Part shown: positions 20,401-25,787 of the stretch, piece after piece | Position numbering within the stretch: the stretch's first letter is position 1 | Layout of the letters: each line of letters starts with the position of its first letter | Origin: Anaerococcus sp. | GTDB taxonomy: Bacteria; Bacillota; Clostridia; Tissierellales; Peptoniphilaceae | Direction: 5' to 3' | Assembly (NCBI GenBank): GCA_030532385.1 | Contig: JAUNLG010000011.1 | Coordinates: 1-33,352 of the forward strand | Length of the DNA: 33,352 nucleotides | Translations under genes and position numbers: made by a program | The notes under the pieces: model-generated | What the model saw: the letters and a program-made list of their open reading frames with translations, nothing else | What the model was told of the DNA's origin: nothing | The model's database searches: none

Positions 20401-20569
20401 GGCGACAGCAACTGAGAGTGGCAATGAAAACACAGTTACAGTCTACAATAGAAAAGTATCAATCCCAATGACAGGAGGATCTGGTCCACTACTAATAATT
20501 CTAATAGGAGTAATCCTAATGAGTGGCTCAATAATCCTCTTTGAAAGAAGGAAAAGAAAATTAGGCTAA
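5459..20569 (+). CDS. Giant multidomain CnaB/SpaA-repeat surface adhesin (probable pilus tip or giant adhesin), IPMTG-anchored
   Basis: A 5,036-residue protein in one uninterrupted 15.1-kb frame. The signal peptide ends at about residue 30 (AFA|Q). Residues 31-260 form an N-terminal domain and about 261-340 a Ser/Glu/Pro stalk of PSEE/PSED repeats. Two related beta-rich modules with a shared 'LDDxL...G...A.GVY' pattern lie near 474-518 and 622-671, within a likely adhesin head. About seventeen CnaB/SpaA-like domains follow, each ending in an E-box such as YELEET.AP.GY; they begin near 1387, 1520, 1655, 1836, 1958, 2224, 2420, 2568, 2731, 2891, 3045, 3150, 3914, 4188, 4303, 4729 and 4855. A von Willebrand A-like domain lies at about 3305-3505 with a degraded metal site. 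The C-terminus has IPMTGG (5002-5007), a membrane segment and an RRKRK tail. CnaB domains usually carry intramolecular Lys-Asn isopeptide bonds. Place, motif and the downstream pilins suggest assembly with the pilus; the ligand is unknown. Confidence 0.93.
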   Translation: MKKRLNKIMSALMAIFMVLEVITPSFVAFAQEEETDTYTILGLSEKYEKDQDSYFSLDLATRIDKENLDSKDQISFALKAPADLSKLSLIVREDFDLFDDKSYYDDLAYASEDFDKLGQAFLDQGLRPDISLVEEDGLYRIANNVDQVYIKENFGPSYKAYSFDVVENFDFATNSIAKDIEGHEGEKIFNFTFKLVDLLNSEDKMLSLYKEELTPVSINHQGDLLGAIFDESTYSLYRAESIFNEVDSSLAYKQEEANKDQTLTEETPTEEPSDDTPSEDLPSEEIPSEDTSKEEASTDSPSEESPSEQTPSEEIPSEENLSEKAPEETQGLEESQTEIITGESKEESLNTESLDQDLVDEETSDNLVEESPLSPKEELIPSNKDTEDKITSLRDELLGANTSSKDQSLEENQSTNDSFLDRNNLLGQSVSPISIIEKSLDQTNILSENEKGEKIFDLNLPISLNPSQESPLNKGFSFDLTLDDDLNAKDLPINDLVDESGKVLAKGVYLPLENIIRYELLEEILESKNLVISQKLNINEGAFPKTIDGLGLRVGDDHQKLDPLSLEEDIFNATSLEISKEEIPQALGAGEMASDWQSKTFRLTTSVALKASNLLPIPQGWYFDIKLDDYLSAKDQDGSPLPINPLKDSNGNTIAEGVYDENNHLIRYTFNQAISTNMDLPINQDLKFRNIDQNTQFPIYISGIAIVPKSMAAQAMDPIKIEANDTRDIIESSFPQAQIGDQVSDSILSQSYPYKLEVHSEQKLLEATSHTPAIIGPGSDNMKLEVMWDFTIDTSILKGLDPSLGLDYIYFTIFGSYKQGLDKFKYKITTNKDDLDTYTDYKTNVTGNRSLMYTTSSSPDIKVPVSNTMPDTYYIRVLAPIKSGEFDRHPYYSMGLRISPSTNYIANLLEKLQAYIDSHPFLIPIVSGLELANKLASKNFNLSERMYVAETGLNNKLTDENFYYDNSRTIVSERVPTRSRWYALDLARLDIENEEATAASLSEDPGLENPSLNPSPAGRLIKSYYIPKQDGGYDWTTTQSKAMENGYLRPGTIVAYDYTNQYGGEDDRYSFDANIAQKKVFSDEDVLSNNTSNTTTEGGQVNLYSRRLSDEELNNTILSYTEDPYSIMRINNTFEMALCFNYTYEAPAVNGSSDSKIELERYDDPQGSILLDNIAKNTIEGGGQNPTLANTMPGGKYNLDKKSQEAAIKDLFERIYYYSEEVKKEEEAKYQGQDRYKMHRFLEYVMLQKSVHYYTDGVPLTRDFIASLAPGANAPENDIGLTFDQTLVGTRSGDHFDSQYRKSTDGPDGDNTAYKALAPGERLLKQWPSPSVYLEARPLAQRVIDKVEASYKSTNTEWEDRKLNDAVELVFFDHDRSGTQKLLSGHVLSPISIEKLDMEGSRIAGAEFTFIDLSDGSQTKWTSTTEDDQIYLRPGQYEVRETSTPQGYQPIENFNLTVTESLVNEEYGPYPNVGFNIKVHDGYETKLALDNVEKGPDGKDLVSIDNENLSIKLTNPSDQYGTLNFTKKDASANLDGASFRLRKLATSINTDELAKETVGKNPIPDEDFDKKDDGSLVYDQESKGNNGEFEFKQLPLGYYVLEETIAPAGFSTISPQAIRVSLVEDESGNQKAQASFLYDKYEKDKIIENNPIFTGIRFRKVRDLVAEGEESQALMNARFRLYSLWTKNNDYYKEDKISDPNGLIEFTDMPEGDYILLELKAPEGYLEPENQNPSFYGWKLFVRENPNSTTEEDKFTYDLYRLDESSDINKTQEDLIANKIDLDSILRVRDAIVDGDTVPYEAYELENTLRTVDTDFRKYKENPNFDPTKAESESNPKYIAFDSLGLVGEDGNPVRFSLYKSDFYGQTIGDPIDKNIVADKDGIFHLKDLEFNGYYILREENPPEGYQKASDIVLKVVAEAIVNEGTMRVIVRDKNHNTKVGLYDVFEGVVDYSNKNAYGKLQVRKTGDSVFPGYYEEVGLRRAYFRLYYADEDFNIDPNKYIQKVTPGVPIIDANGNPINPETFPAYQGYINFDQLQPGWYVLEEYKGPAGYERDPRPIYVYVGPDGTTIASRDINNEFFLAPRGHEVDDGRTLINPNDNLDQIKIRVFYNYYKPGSYQPPITNYEGRVKLQEYRDGVWVDVTNPQIIPSLTPKSNPLSLSYKFEKGKRYRLSYEITSGAELGWGQEKFQYFDIDFAATDESGIPLIDISNGSALRVYNADETGFRVPLRIEKKDKDKAPLAGAKFKARKLINGEKIPGEDIYPKYHDEAFDGFTEATGLAGDNYFRELTPGIYELEETEAPQDYKHLEGKRYFRVIINPDQDGNGIDYDQPADPKKEDYMIIDFDFTHTFSQDDDWNASISQEDKNALIGQTIYGLGSKDAPSGSDFVKNVEVIPDNGQSKPARPDAPYKSIQVVAVTNYKALRDLEFYKTDSKKNIIDLANFTLSRVEVDDNEKLVLDTEGNPSLILNDDQQPVYKKEVTASLGGLRFTGITEGTYILEETKAPPGYKKLDGYLVIHFRENDFGKIVEHFDLDQSSGGIKNKISLEPGEDSNTELKAITNDENSTSFRFSKLDPDGRPIYRSSFRLVAVDEDGNELKDIYDRTIVHLTDYNFNFDGLKIGRYKLTEDYVATGYQKPNPWYFNVVEDPRSEDGLRIEFETTLGSPSAVILSFIEDFGSTRARVLSQNQDFMNVKPGLSLMADTTPKEISLIDNAISKYDDGTWTITNHKEASLSFTKIKREFGQKDSPLSAVKFTFKKVKTSKTGQDIIYDANNKPVDPSMIPYGYYGEKLSSLNGRVSFENLSQGIYELEEVFEGERADDYNANTQRRWIFEVRKGENGLVPIYDKTYERAYYKENDPEYYQKYIDNNYYTYPSLENDGTGFKIVNIKNKTNIRWRKIDSTNGNLLLDQTNFEIYKLSDNPTALKTVAGDPGVILADRIFQDQGIFSIDDLERGVYKLKETKPPLGYEVPTRDIIVQILEKEVGDNDPGNKELMVKLYEYDKESSTLITDPSQYIYLKTHLLGENQVVDFENGFFAIGNTPTIKTNFTIKKIEAGTNRSLAGAIFLLSNEAGEPISRVISDENGQVIFRGLEAGTYELIEEMPPLGFERLEKTWTVTIDQDGNASIMERGDPTNLGNNLTVENKRPSPKGRFIINKLGRDLNSVDSPLAGAEFTLTSNTDPSKTLVRISDRTGQILFDNLDPGEYTLKETKAPNNYQATDKTWLVTVADDGITSVSEVSTPQPLLTRMASFFGLRSVSPNPAFENGYSNSLEKYPDNKYQSGPITLDGRATQVQTSAQYDSSSNTYLLEFAITAGPDLVQGSSQDKNIVVIMPKASSLSYNGLNSYRTAVTNWLKTYEGESSMKVALVTYSSGSVKSTDHTFKSVTDAISAIANAGTDGGTQYGDEVAIEKASGLLANVSGEKYIINANALALSNSTKINKYTNALNGKNINVTNFAIGPSGDKVYDEFARLNSSISGSVVTNYNLGNDFFTGAVPGPSSYEGKFPNIVTSVPDIKDAKVDISFNNNFTFVESSTSSWKDPSTDGGRWHSGYNSQTKTIDLSANELSLDQGQTAYISFRVKEADTVSKDTPSDLINDIGLTIGANTYTVDAPQVTIYERSYIDIVSEHTGIYPPGSTISAELFRKEGETEVKVASVTINPDKSERISNLRVKDDNGNPYTYIVKEITPSDSTIVIETPSIEIKDLSLEKIATIKSHYDKNETNLDINISGSYTNSGILSATLKRKVGDTVDPTFSKELDINVPSGAYTPLIGSIPKHDEANNTYTYFLDNVSVKDGKIIVGDQTSKANGDTYIIDIPITDAKEFSVSVDWNDISDKAPITLYLSDGSKITLDETNAYAYTASNLDASIVNISGDNTSYIYSLVGEKSPYTINVRRKEADLVLDVVNTMMSQGRFKIKKLNESNQNLAGAEFTLTKIDAIGNEITSFKPIVLSTGPDGIASFENIEEGTYKLEETKAPTGFAKTSDVWKVTVSKTGEIISVVVKEPDKTIDTQSADISNPSWKTYYADVSFGFGPNRDYRDEMAIRNTISETPDANGFYDLTITANPLLNYQEQNWYRTLTYELNTEDFWITYEGQDIYPVNSVRWHSIYVHYNNNPTTISYKIKPKRFEANRKLQPVKWLTWGNVTQEANYFASMTQRLNSEFKPGAEVPLSPNDGFNYEIVNEKLKVNVEFTKVDSKDSSIRLANAIFDLRKKDENGNFVKVNGGYSSNQDGVIILENLEAGHYKLYETEPPIGYLPLTGVAKEFIISEDGTITIKDPDGLDQEYNDTSKEIPNTEQGSEKFTFTKMDVGGEIPLAGVEFEILNINGQSIGKATSDTEGKVTFNNLPPGEYWIRETKQKDGYIRNTKPFQIYIGRNDWIVPETDGRDLSYYFSMDLVKGSNIQSTENREDVVYPNVSEGLMATLNYRIDPKANVEPGDYFILKLPDNVDIDGINKVNDSIFDIYGNFGKMAVAEVQPDRRSIKYKFTEAVDQYSNLENISILIPMFVDRVKVPYNGWLDMTISVGDASFNDYIFVDYDAPDGNGYIKAPDNIKIYQYKLNRNNGDFTAIIYVNPWKRVEKELDIRFSSASVINNVTMTTYKFTDPNVDIPWSFGIDFDDPTNPYKLEEVTDAFNYTYKSDDGNTWHQVLIPSDSFQTNSYVIKVTGTIDQSQSDAKDFTTIVEYFRDVINEDGSFIKDKLDWWKAYSEFYNPDADTSAGHIVYNTTNEIEYTKIDQATNPDAENEADREIELAGAVFELREIVGSNLVVLAGSERTSDANGKVRWEKLKPGSYQVWETKAPNGYIPVPAGGRLVKRFIVKEDGSISKPQVENSTDPNLSNNQSDRIVNIKPRKLEIIKKDYENNTNLLEGAVFNLYKLKDGSSEDIKFNPYDEANFTKLSQTIEGVDTTDFTTDTLGKISIDNLYDGTYYLVESKAPAGFAKMTKPIGPIKIKGGVIELPATAPSKDSDLYELKAKTEATATESGNENTVTVYNRKVSIPMTGGSGPLLIILIGVILMSGSIILFERRKRKLG

Positions 20570-20746
20570 TATCCCAGCCCCAAAAGAGCTGGGGCCTAAA
20601 ATCTGGTAAATCGTAGCCAAGGCTACTTTATTACAAAGGCAAGGTGCTTATGCTTTTCGCCTTTGCCTATAAATAAGCTAGATAAGCTTTAAAAAGCAGG
20701 GCAGATGGTCCCTTAACCATCCAAAATAAAAATAAAGGAGAAGGTT
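20570..20746 (+). promoter_or_regulatory. Intercistronic region with four stem-loops between adhesin and backbone pilin
   Basis: CCCAGC/GCTGGG (20573-20593), GTAGCC/GGCTAC (20613-20626, followed by TTTATTA), AGGCAAGG/CCTTTGCCT (20637-20668) and GATGGT/ACCATC (20704-20721) lie in succession. None has a long U-tract. They are more likely partial terminators, RNase processing sites or 5'-end stabilisers for the backbone pilin message than a full stop. The pilin ribosome binding site AAAGGAG is at 20734-20740. No clear extra promoter was found. Confidence 0.55.
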
Positions 20747-22873
20747 ATGAAGAAATTATTAAGAAAGCTAGCAGCAGCAGCAACTGCCCTAGCAATGTTC
20801 GCTGGCGCAGCAGCCCCAGCCATGGCACAAGCCGGTACACCAGTTGTAGGTACACTAGATACTGAAACAATAACTACTGTTACCCTACACAAGATCAAAG
20901 TAAACTCACTAGATGGCTTTCCTATCACTCAACAAGATGGAGCAGACGTTATAGTAGGTAAGGATGGCACAACCGAATACAATGGTGGAGTAATCCAAGA
21001 TCTAACAGGATTCTTCGGAACTGGTGCACAAGAAATAGCTGGCGTTGAATTTACTTATTGGGTATTTGACAACCAAGCAGCTTATGAAGCAATGGTAAAT
21101 GCACCTGATTCATATGACACAGTAGACGAAGTTAATACTTATTTAACAGAACAAAATGTAACAGCAACTCAATCTACAGCAAAATCAGCTATAGGTGGTG
21201 TAGCACTTGATCAAATTATAGTTCCAGCAAATGAAAATAGATTCCTTTGGGCTGTAGAATCTTCATCAGTTATAGCAGGAGAAAATGGTGCAGAAGATCA
21301 AACAATCACAGGAATGAAGGCAGTACCATTTGGACTAGCCCTACCTTTACTAAAGGCTGACGGAAGTGCTAACACAGATATCCACGTTTATCCAAAAAAC
21401 ACAACCGCCAATGAACCTAAGGTAGATAAGGACCATGCAGCAAGCCTTGGTGGAGCTGTAGATGCAAATAATGATAGACAAGAAATAACTAATGAGATTC
21501 CTCCAGTTGCTCTTAACGTAGGAGATGAAGTTCCTTATGAAATCGAAACTTTAATCCCTGCTGGAGTAAATTATGAAACTGCAAGATGGTCAGACCAAAT
21601 GACTGAAGGTCTAACTTTTGGCCAAACTCAACTTGATGGTCTAACAGTAAAAATAGGAGCAAAGGGAGCAGAAGTTGCCCTAGTTAAAGATACTGATTAT
21701 ACTGTAAGTCTTGATGGCAATGGCTTTATCCTAGACCTACTAGCTCCTGGATTAGCACAAATAAATAATCAAACTAGCGAAACAAGGGTATTTATAGAAT
21801 ATAAGGCTATCCTTGATGAAGATGCTGTAGTAGAAAGACCAGAACGAAACGACTTAATGTTCCACTATGGTAACAAACAAGAGCATGCAAATACACCAAA
21901 ACCAACCAAACCTTCTAATGGAAGTCTAACAGTAACAAAGAACTTCCCTAATGTAAATGGTGGTTGGGCAGTTGGTGAAACTGTAACAGTTACAATCTAT
22001 GATGCCCACACAGGACAACCAGTAGTATTTGAAGATGGAACCCTTGCTACTCAAACTCTAGACATTGATAATCAATCATTTACATGGAATGGCCTTGACA
22101 ATGATAGGCAATATATTGTAAAAGAACAATTTAACGTAGGTCATGAAGCTGAATATATCACAAATGCGGATGGATCTATAACAATCAACGACTACCTAGG
22201 TGACTTCCCAGGACCAATAGACCCAGAAGAACCATCAGTTGAAACTTACGGTCACAGATTCCAAAAGGTTGACCAAGCAGGTACAGGTCTTCCTGGAGCA
22301 GAATTTGTTGTTAAAAACAATATAGCAGGTGATGTAAATAACGGTAAGTACCTAGCTTTAAAATCAGGTACTCAATTACAAGATGAACAAGCAGCTTACG
22401 ATGCAGCAGAAAAAGCTTATAAGGATGCAGTATCAGCTGCAACACAAGCTGACCCAAATACTGCAGGAATTGCTAATCTAAAGGCTACTAGAGATAAGGC
22501 TTTTGCCGATGTAAATTACCAATGGACATGGGTAGATACTAAAGATGCTGCTTATAAAGTTACTTCAGGAGATAATGGTTTCTTTAAGATAGGTGGTCTA
22601 AAAGATGGAGCTTACCAATTAGAAGAAACTAAGGCACCAGATGGATTTGCTATGCTAACTGCACCTGTTGACTTTGAAGTTACAAAAGACTCAATGGGTG
22701 AAACAACTATGGTAGATACTAAACTTACAGATACTGGTCTAACATCAGTTGAGAATAAGAAAGTAACAATCCCACAAACAGGTGGTATTGGTACAATGAT
22801 CTTTACTATAGTAGGTATCGGTCTAATGGCAGGTGCTTATATAGCAATGAAGAGAAATAAAGAGATAGCTTAG
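20747..22873 (+). CDS. Major (backbone) pilin, SpaH/EbpC-like, IPQTG-anchored
   Basis: This 708-residue protein has a signal peptide of about 28 residues (APAMA|Q). The pilin motif VYPKN lies at 214-218. Lys217 is the residue expected to attack the sortase-bound C-terminus of the next subunit and so build the shaft. Residues up to about 390 fit the N-terminal pilin domain, and about 395-485 a middle domain (GSLTVTKNF...YIVKEQF). The C-terminal CnaB domain begins near 500 (HRFQKVDQAGTGLPGAEFVV) and ends with the E-box YQLEET (623-628). It carries an unusual Ala/Lys/Asp-rich helical insertion at about 545-590. IPQTGG is at 675-680, followed by a membrane segment and KRNKEIA. Codons are strongly biased towards A- and C-ending forms, as expected for an abundant protein. 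The start follows a good ribosome binding site. Confidence 0.95.
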   Translation: MKKLLRKLAAAATALAMFAGAAAPAMAQAGTPVVGTLDTETITTVTLHKIKVNSLDGFPITQQDGADVIVGKDGTTEYNGGVIQDLTGFFGTGAQEIAGVEFTYWVFDNQAAYEAMVNAPDSYDTVDEVNTYLTEQNVTATQSTAKSAIGGVALDQIIVPANENRFLWAVESSSVIAGENGAEDQTITGMKAVPFGLALPLLKADGSANTDIHVYPKNTTANEPKVDKDHAASLGGAVDANNDRQEITNEIPPVALNVGDEVPYEIETLIPAGVNYETARWSDQMTEGLTFGQTQLDGLTVKIGAKGAEVALVKDTDYTVSLDGNGFILDLLAPGLAQINNQTSETRVFIEYKAILDEDAVVERPERNDLMFHYGNKQEHANTPKPTKPSNGSLTVTKNFPNVNGGWAVGETVTVTIYDAHTGQPVVFEDGTLATQTLDIDNQSFTWNGLDNDRQYIVKEQFNVGHEAEYITNADGSITINDYLGDFPGPIDPEEPSVETYGHRFQKVDQAGTGLPGAEFVVKNNIAGDVNNGKYLALKSGTQLQDEQAAYDAAEKAYKDAVSAATQADPNTAGIANLKATRDKAFADVNYQWTWVDTKDAAYKVTSGDNGFFKIGGLKDGAYQLEETKAPDGFAMLTAPVDFEVTKDSMGETTMVDTKLTDTGLTSVENKKVTIPQTGGIGTMIFTIVGIGLMAGAYIAMKRNKEIA

Positions 22874-22881
22874 TCTATGAT

Positions 22882-22902
22882 GCGAGGGGATTCTCCCCTT
22901 GC
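22882..22902 (+). promoter_or_regulatory. Intercistronic stem-loop between backbone and basal pilin
   Basis: GCGAGGGGA (22882-22890) pairs with TCCCCTTGC (22894-22902) around TTC, a strong stem of nine pairs with one G-T wobble and no U-tract after it. It may protect the 3' end of the abundant backbone message or reduce read-through into the basal pilin. Confidence 0.55.
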
Positions 22903-22938
22903 CTACATAGAAAGATCGAACAGCCAAGAGGAGAGGGT

Positions 22939-24282
22939 ATGAAAAGATATTTATCATTTATAACATTGATTATGCTTATCTTCACAGGGATATTCCAAGT
23001 AAATACTACTTATGCCGAGGAAGATTCAGGCGATTTTATAGCTAACCTTGGCCAAGTAGACGGAGATTTTAGACTAAAGCTATGGAAGATATCCGATAAG
23101 CGTGAAGATTACTTAGACCCAGAAGAGCAACTTAAGACAGTCTTTGACCTAAATAAGAAAAGCGAGGCTGAACTTGATCAAGCCTATAGAGAAAAGATCC
23201 TAAGCGACCTATCCTTTGTTGAAGATGGGGTAAGCAAGGTAAAAATCAAGGATTTGCCAAGAGGAGTCTATTATGTAAGAGGATCTGGCATTGACCTAGA
23301 AGATGGGACTTTTTCCAAAAATTTCCTAATCCTAATGCCAAATGCAAGCGGTGAGTATGACTACACTGCCTACCCTAAGGGCTCATCTACCACAGAGATC
23401 ATAAAGATTGATAGTGATGATGAAAGAAAGGTCCTAGAAGGAGCTAAGTTCCGCCTATACACCAAGGAGGGAGTGGAAGTTCCTATAGAAAATGGAGTAT
23501 ACGCTCCTAATGCTAAGCCTAGTATCCTTACTACAGATAGTGAGGGTAGGATTTTGATCAAAAATCTTCCTGATGGGGACTACTACCTAGAAGAGATCAA
23601 GGCTCCAGCAGACTATGAGATTAGTTCAAAGAAAACTTCTTTCAATGTTCCAAGAGATAAGAGGATTTTTATAAAAAATAAGAAGGTAAGAGGAGGTTAC
23701 TCTTTTCTTAAGGTAGATCAGACTAACAAAGCTCCTTTAGAGGGCGCCCAATTTGTGCTCCAAGTTAAAAATCCTGACGGAACCTATTCCAATGTCAAAA
23801 GACCAGGCACTAATGATGATTATATAATCTCATCAAATAAGGATGGGGTTTTTGAAGTAAGTGGACTTGCCTATGGGACCTACTATCTCTTAGAGCTTAA
23901 GGCACCTGATGGTTATATTAAGGAAAATCAAAGGATAGAATTTACTATCAATGGGGTAGATGAACTTGGAGTTAGAAAGGTTATAGAAAATAAGCCAAAT
24001 AGACCTCCAGATAAGCCTAATGAGCCAGAAGAGCCAAACAATCCGCCACCAGAAAATCCAGAAGAACCTAATGAGCCAAACAATCCACCACCAGAAAAAC
24101 CTAATGAACCAAACACTCCTAATACTCCAAACAAACCAAACGAACCAAATAAGCCTAATAAGCCAAATAGGCCTATTATTCCAAAGACTGGAGATATTAC
24201 TATAATTATCATGTCTATAGGAGGTTTGATCTTTATCCTAATGGGCATATGGATGGTGAAAGATAAAAGTAAGGAAAATTAG
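22939..24282 (+). CDS. Minor (basal) pilin with proline-rich tail, IPKTG-anchored
   Basis: This 447-residue protein has a signal peptide ending at about residue 26 (TTYA|E). An N-terminal domain runs to about 150 and ends in YPKG (145-148). Two CnaB domains follow, at about 152-245 (E-box YYLEEI 215-220) and 252-350 (E-box YYLLEL 315-320). A tail of some 60 residues of Pro/Asn/Glu/Lys repeats (353-413) precedes IPKTG (414-418), a membrane segment and a KDKSKEN end. A proline-rich spacer before the sorting signal is typical of the basal pilin that anchors the shaft in peptidoglycan, as in GBS and pneumococcal basal subunits. It is last in the operon and has its own ribosome binding site (AGAGGAG) after a stem-loop. 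Assignment as base rather than tip is inference from that tail. Confidence 0.9.
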   Translation: MKRYLSFITLIMLIFTGIFQVNTTYAEEDSGDFIANLGQVDGDFRLKLWKISDKREDYLDPEEQLKTVFDLNKKSEAELDQAYREKILSDLSFVEDGVSKVKIKDLPRGVYYVRGSGIDLEDGTFSKNFLILMPNASGEYDYTAYPKGSSTTEIIKIDSDDERKVLEGAKFRLYTKEGVEVPIENGVYAPNAKPSILTTDSEGRILIKNLPDGDYYLEEIKAPADYEISSKKTSFNVPRDKRIFIKNKKVRGGYSFLKVDQTNKAPLEGAQFVLQVKNPDGTYSNVKRPGTNDDYIISSNKDGVFEVSGLAYGTYYLLELKAPDGYIKENQRIEFTINGVDELGVRKVIENKPNRPPDKPNEPEEPNNPPPENPEEPNEPNNPPPEKPNEPNTPNTPNKPNEPNKPNKPNRPIIPKTGDITIIIMSIGGLIFILMGIWMVKDKSKEN

Positions 24283-24286
24283 TATA

Positions 24287-24315
24287 AGGGACTAGAGCAA
24301 TCTAGTCCTTTTATT
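24287..24315 (+). terminator. Terminator of the pilin operon
   Basis: GGACTAGA (24289-24296) pairs perfectly with TCTAGTCC (24301-24308) around GCAA, followed by TTTTATTAT. It lies five bases after the basal pilin stop codon. Confidence 0.9.
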
Positions 24316-24416
24316 ATGAATAAAAGATGGATAAGTTTTTGTCATTTTTCTTATTTGCTTTTTCCTAGTCCTAGGTATTTGTAGGCGATAAGTCTTAGTT
24401 TTCTAAGGCTAAGTTC

Positions 24417-24445
24417 TTGACAGGATTTAGGTATAATAATATAGT
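24417..24445 (+). promoter_or_regulatory. Promoter of the D-lactate dehydrogenase gene
   Basis: TTGACA (24417-24422), a 17-base spacer and TATAGT (24440-24445). The start of transcription would be about 50 bases before the ATG. A TATAAT at 24432-24437 is too close to the -35 box to pair with it. Confidence 0.65.
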
Positions 24446-24500
24446 ATTTAGGTAAATTATGTAGGTTTTAGAAAAAATTGACCGACAGATAGGAGGATTT

Positions 24501-25496
24501 ATGAAGATAAGTGTATTTAATATAAGAGAAGAGGAGAAAAATATCTTTGAAGCTTTCAAAAAAGCCCACCCACAAGTAGAATTAGTTGGCTTTAGCGAAG
24601 GCTTGACCCTTGATAATCTTGATAAGGTATCTGGTAGTGATTCTGTTTCCCTATCTACTGTTGATAAGGTAGAAGATGAGCTTTTAGAAGAGCTTAATAA
24701 GATGGGGATTAAGGTTATTTCCCAAAGGTCTGCAGGTTTTGACATGTATAACCTTGAAAAGCTAGATGAGCTTGGTATGAAGCTTATTAATGTGCCAAGG
24801 TATTCACCAAATGCTATAGGAGAGTATGCAGCTTCTGTTGCCCTCTACTTTACTAGAAACCTTGATAGGATTTTTGCTAATTCAAAGAAGAAGGACTTTA
24901 GGTGGGTGCCAGCTATTCTTTCTAAGGAAATGAGGACTATGACTGTTGGTATTGTTGGTACTGGTAATATAGGAAGAGCTTGCGGCAAGCTTTTTAAGGG
25001 ACTTGGGGCAAAGCTTATAGGCTATGACCCATATGAGTCTGATGAGGCAAAAAAGATCCTAGATTATGTTTCCTTAGAAGAGCTTTACCAAAGGGCAGAT
25101 GTTATAAGCTATCATTTGCCAGCAACTAAGGATAACTACCATATGGTTGATGATAAGGCTATTGCTATGATGAAGGATGGGGTAGTTTTGATCAATGCAG
25201 CTAGAGGGTCTATCCTTGATACTAAGGCTGTCCTAAGGGGGCTTGATAGTGGCAAGATTAGAGGATGTGGCCTAGATGTGTATGAAGAAGAGTTTGATGT
25301 TATTAAGAAGGACTTATCAGGTGAGGACTTAGGTGATGAGGTTTTGGAGGAGATTTTATCTAGGGATGATATTATCTATACTCCTCATATTGCTTTTTAT
25401 ACTGAGACTGCCTTGGATAATCTAATGACTTATCCACTTGACCAATCTATTAAGTTTTTGGAATCAGGAGATGCTGATTCTGTTGTTAATAGGTAG
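24501..25496 (+). CDS. ldhA: D-lactate dehydrogenase (D-2-hydroxyacid dehydrogenase family)
   Basis: This 331-residue cytosolic NAD-dependent enzyme reduces pyruvate to D-lactate, the last step of a fermentative route that regenerates NAD. The dinucleotide-binding site is GTGNIG (153-158) with Asp176 ending the second strand (IGYDP), which favours NAD over NADP. Catalytic residues are Arg235 (AARGS), Glu264 (DVYEEE) and His296 (TPHIAFYT), the same numbers as in the Lactobacillus D-lactate dehydrogenases, and the length also fits that family. The start follows AGGAGG (24491-24496) and a good promoter, so the gene is transcribed alone. A close relative acting on another 2-oxoacid, such as a branched-chain one, cannot be excluded. 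Codon use shifts here towards T-ending forms compared with the pilus genes. Confidence 0.9.
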   Translation: MKISVFNIREEEKNIFEAFKKAHPQVELVGFSEGLTLDNLDKVSGSDSVSLSTVDKVEDELLEELNKMGIKVISQRSAGFDMYNLEKLDELGMKLINVPRYSPNAIGEYAASVALYFTRNLDRIFANSKKKDFRWVPAILSKEMRTMTVGIVGTGNIGRACGKLFKGLGAKLIGYDPYESDEAKKILDYVSLEELYQRADVISYHLPATKDNYHMVDDKAIAMMKDGVVLINAARGSILDTKAVLRGLDSGKIRGCGLDVYEEEFDVIKKDLSGEDLGDEVLEEILSRDDIIYTPHIAFYTETALDNLMTYPLDQSIKFLESGDADSVVNR

Positions 25497-25537
25497 GGGA
25501 GGGGTTTTATAAAAAAATATTTTTTATGATTTTTTTT

Positions 25538-25568
25538 GATCTCACTTGCTGGGGTCTTTTTTTTATTT
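25538..25568 (+). terminator. Terminator behind the D-lactate dehydrogenase gene, joined to the repeat locus
   Basis: GATCTCACTTGCTGGGGTC followed by a run of T is an imperfect version of the GACCTCG-TTTT-GCGGGGTC terminator found at 30842 and 32479. As there, a mosaic repeat unit follows directly. Confidence 0.6.
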
Positions 25569-25787
25569 TTTTGGGGATAAGGGGGAAGGGGGATTATTTA
25601 AGGTGATTTTTTTGTTTTGGGGAGTTTTGGTCTTTGGTGGGATTGTTGTTTTTTACTTTTTTTCTTCGTACTCCGGGGAGATGTCCCGGGGACAGTTCAT
25701 GACCTAACCTATAATCTTTGATTTTGTTGGCAGGTCAGATGTCGCAGTAAAGAAATCTATGATTTCGTCTTACAGCCGACTCGGATG
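25569..25787. repeat. Mosaic intergenic repeat unit 1 (modules A-B-C)
   Basis: T/G-rich module A ends at 25663. Module B runs 25664-25694 (CTTCGTACTCCGGGGAGATG to GGGGACA). Module C runs 25695-25782 (GTTCATGACC to GCCGACTC) and is followed by GGATG. C holds two stem-loops, GACCTAACC.../...GGCAGGTC and GTAAAGAAATC/GATTTCGTCTTAC. The unit lacks the GC-rich core module D: after GGATG it runs straight into the next T/G-rich tract. Confidence 0.85.

Noticed and set aside
24020-24205. Alternative frames across the proline-rich tail of the basal pilin
   Set aside because: They are shadows of a low-complexity coding repeat without start signals.
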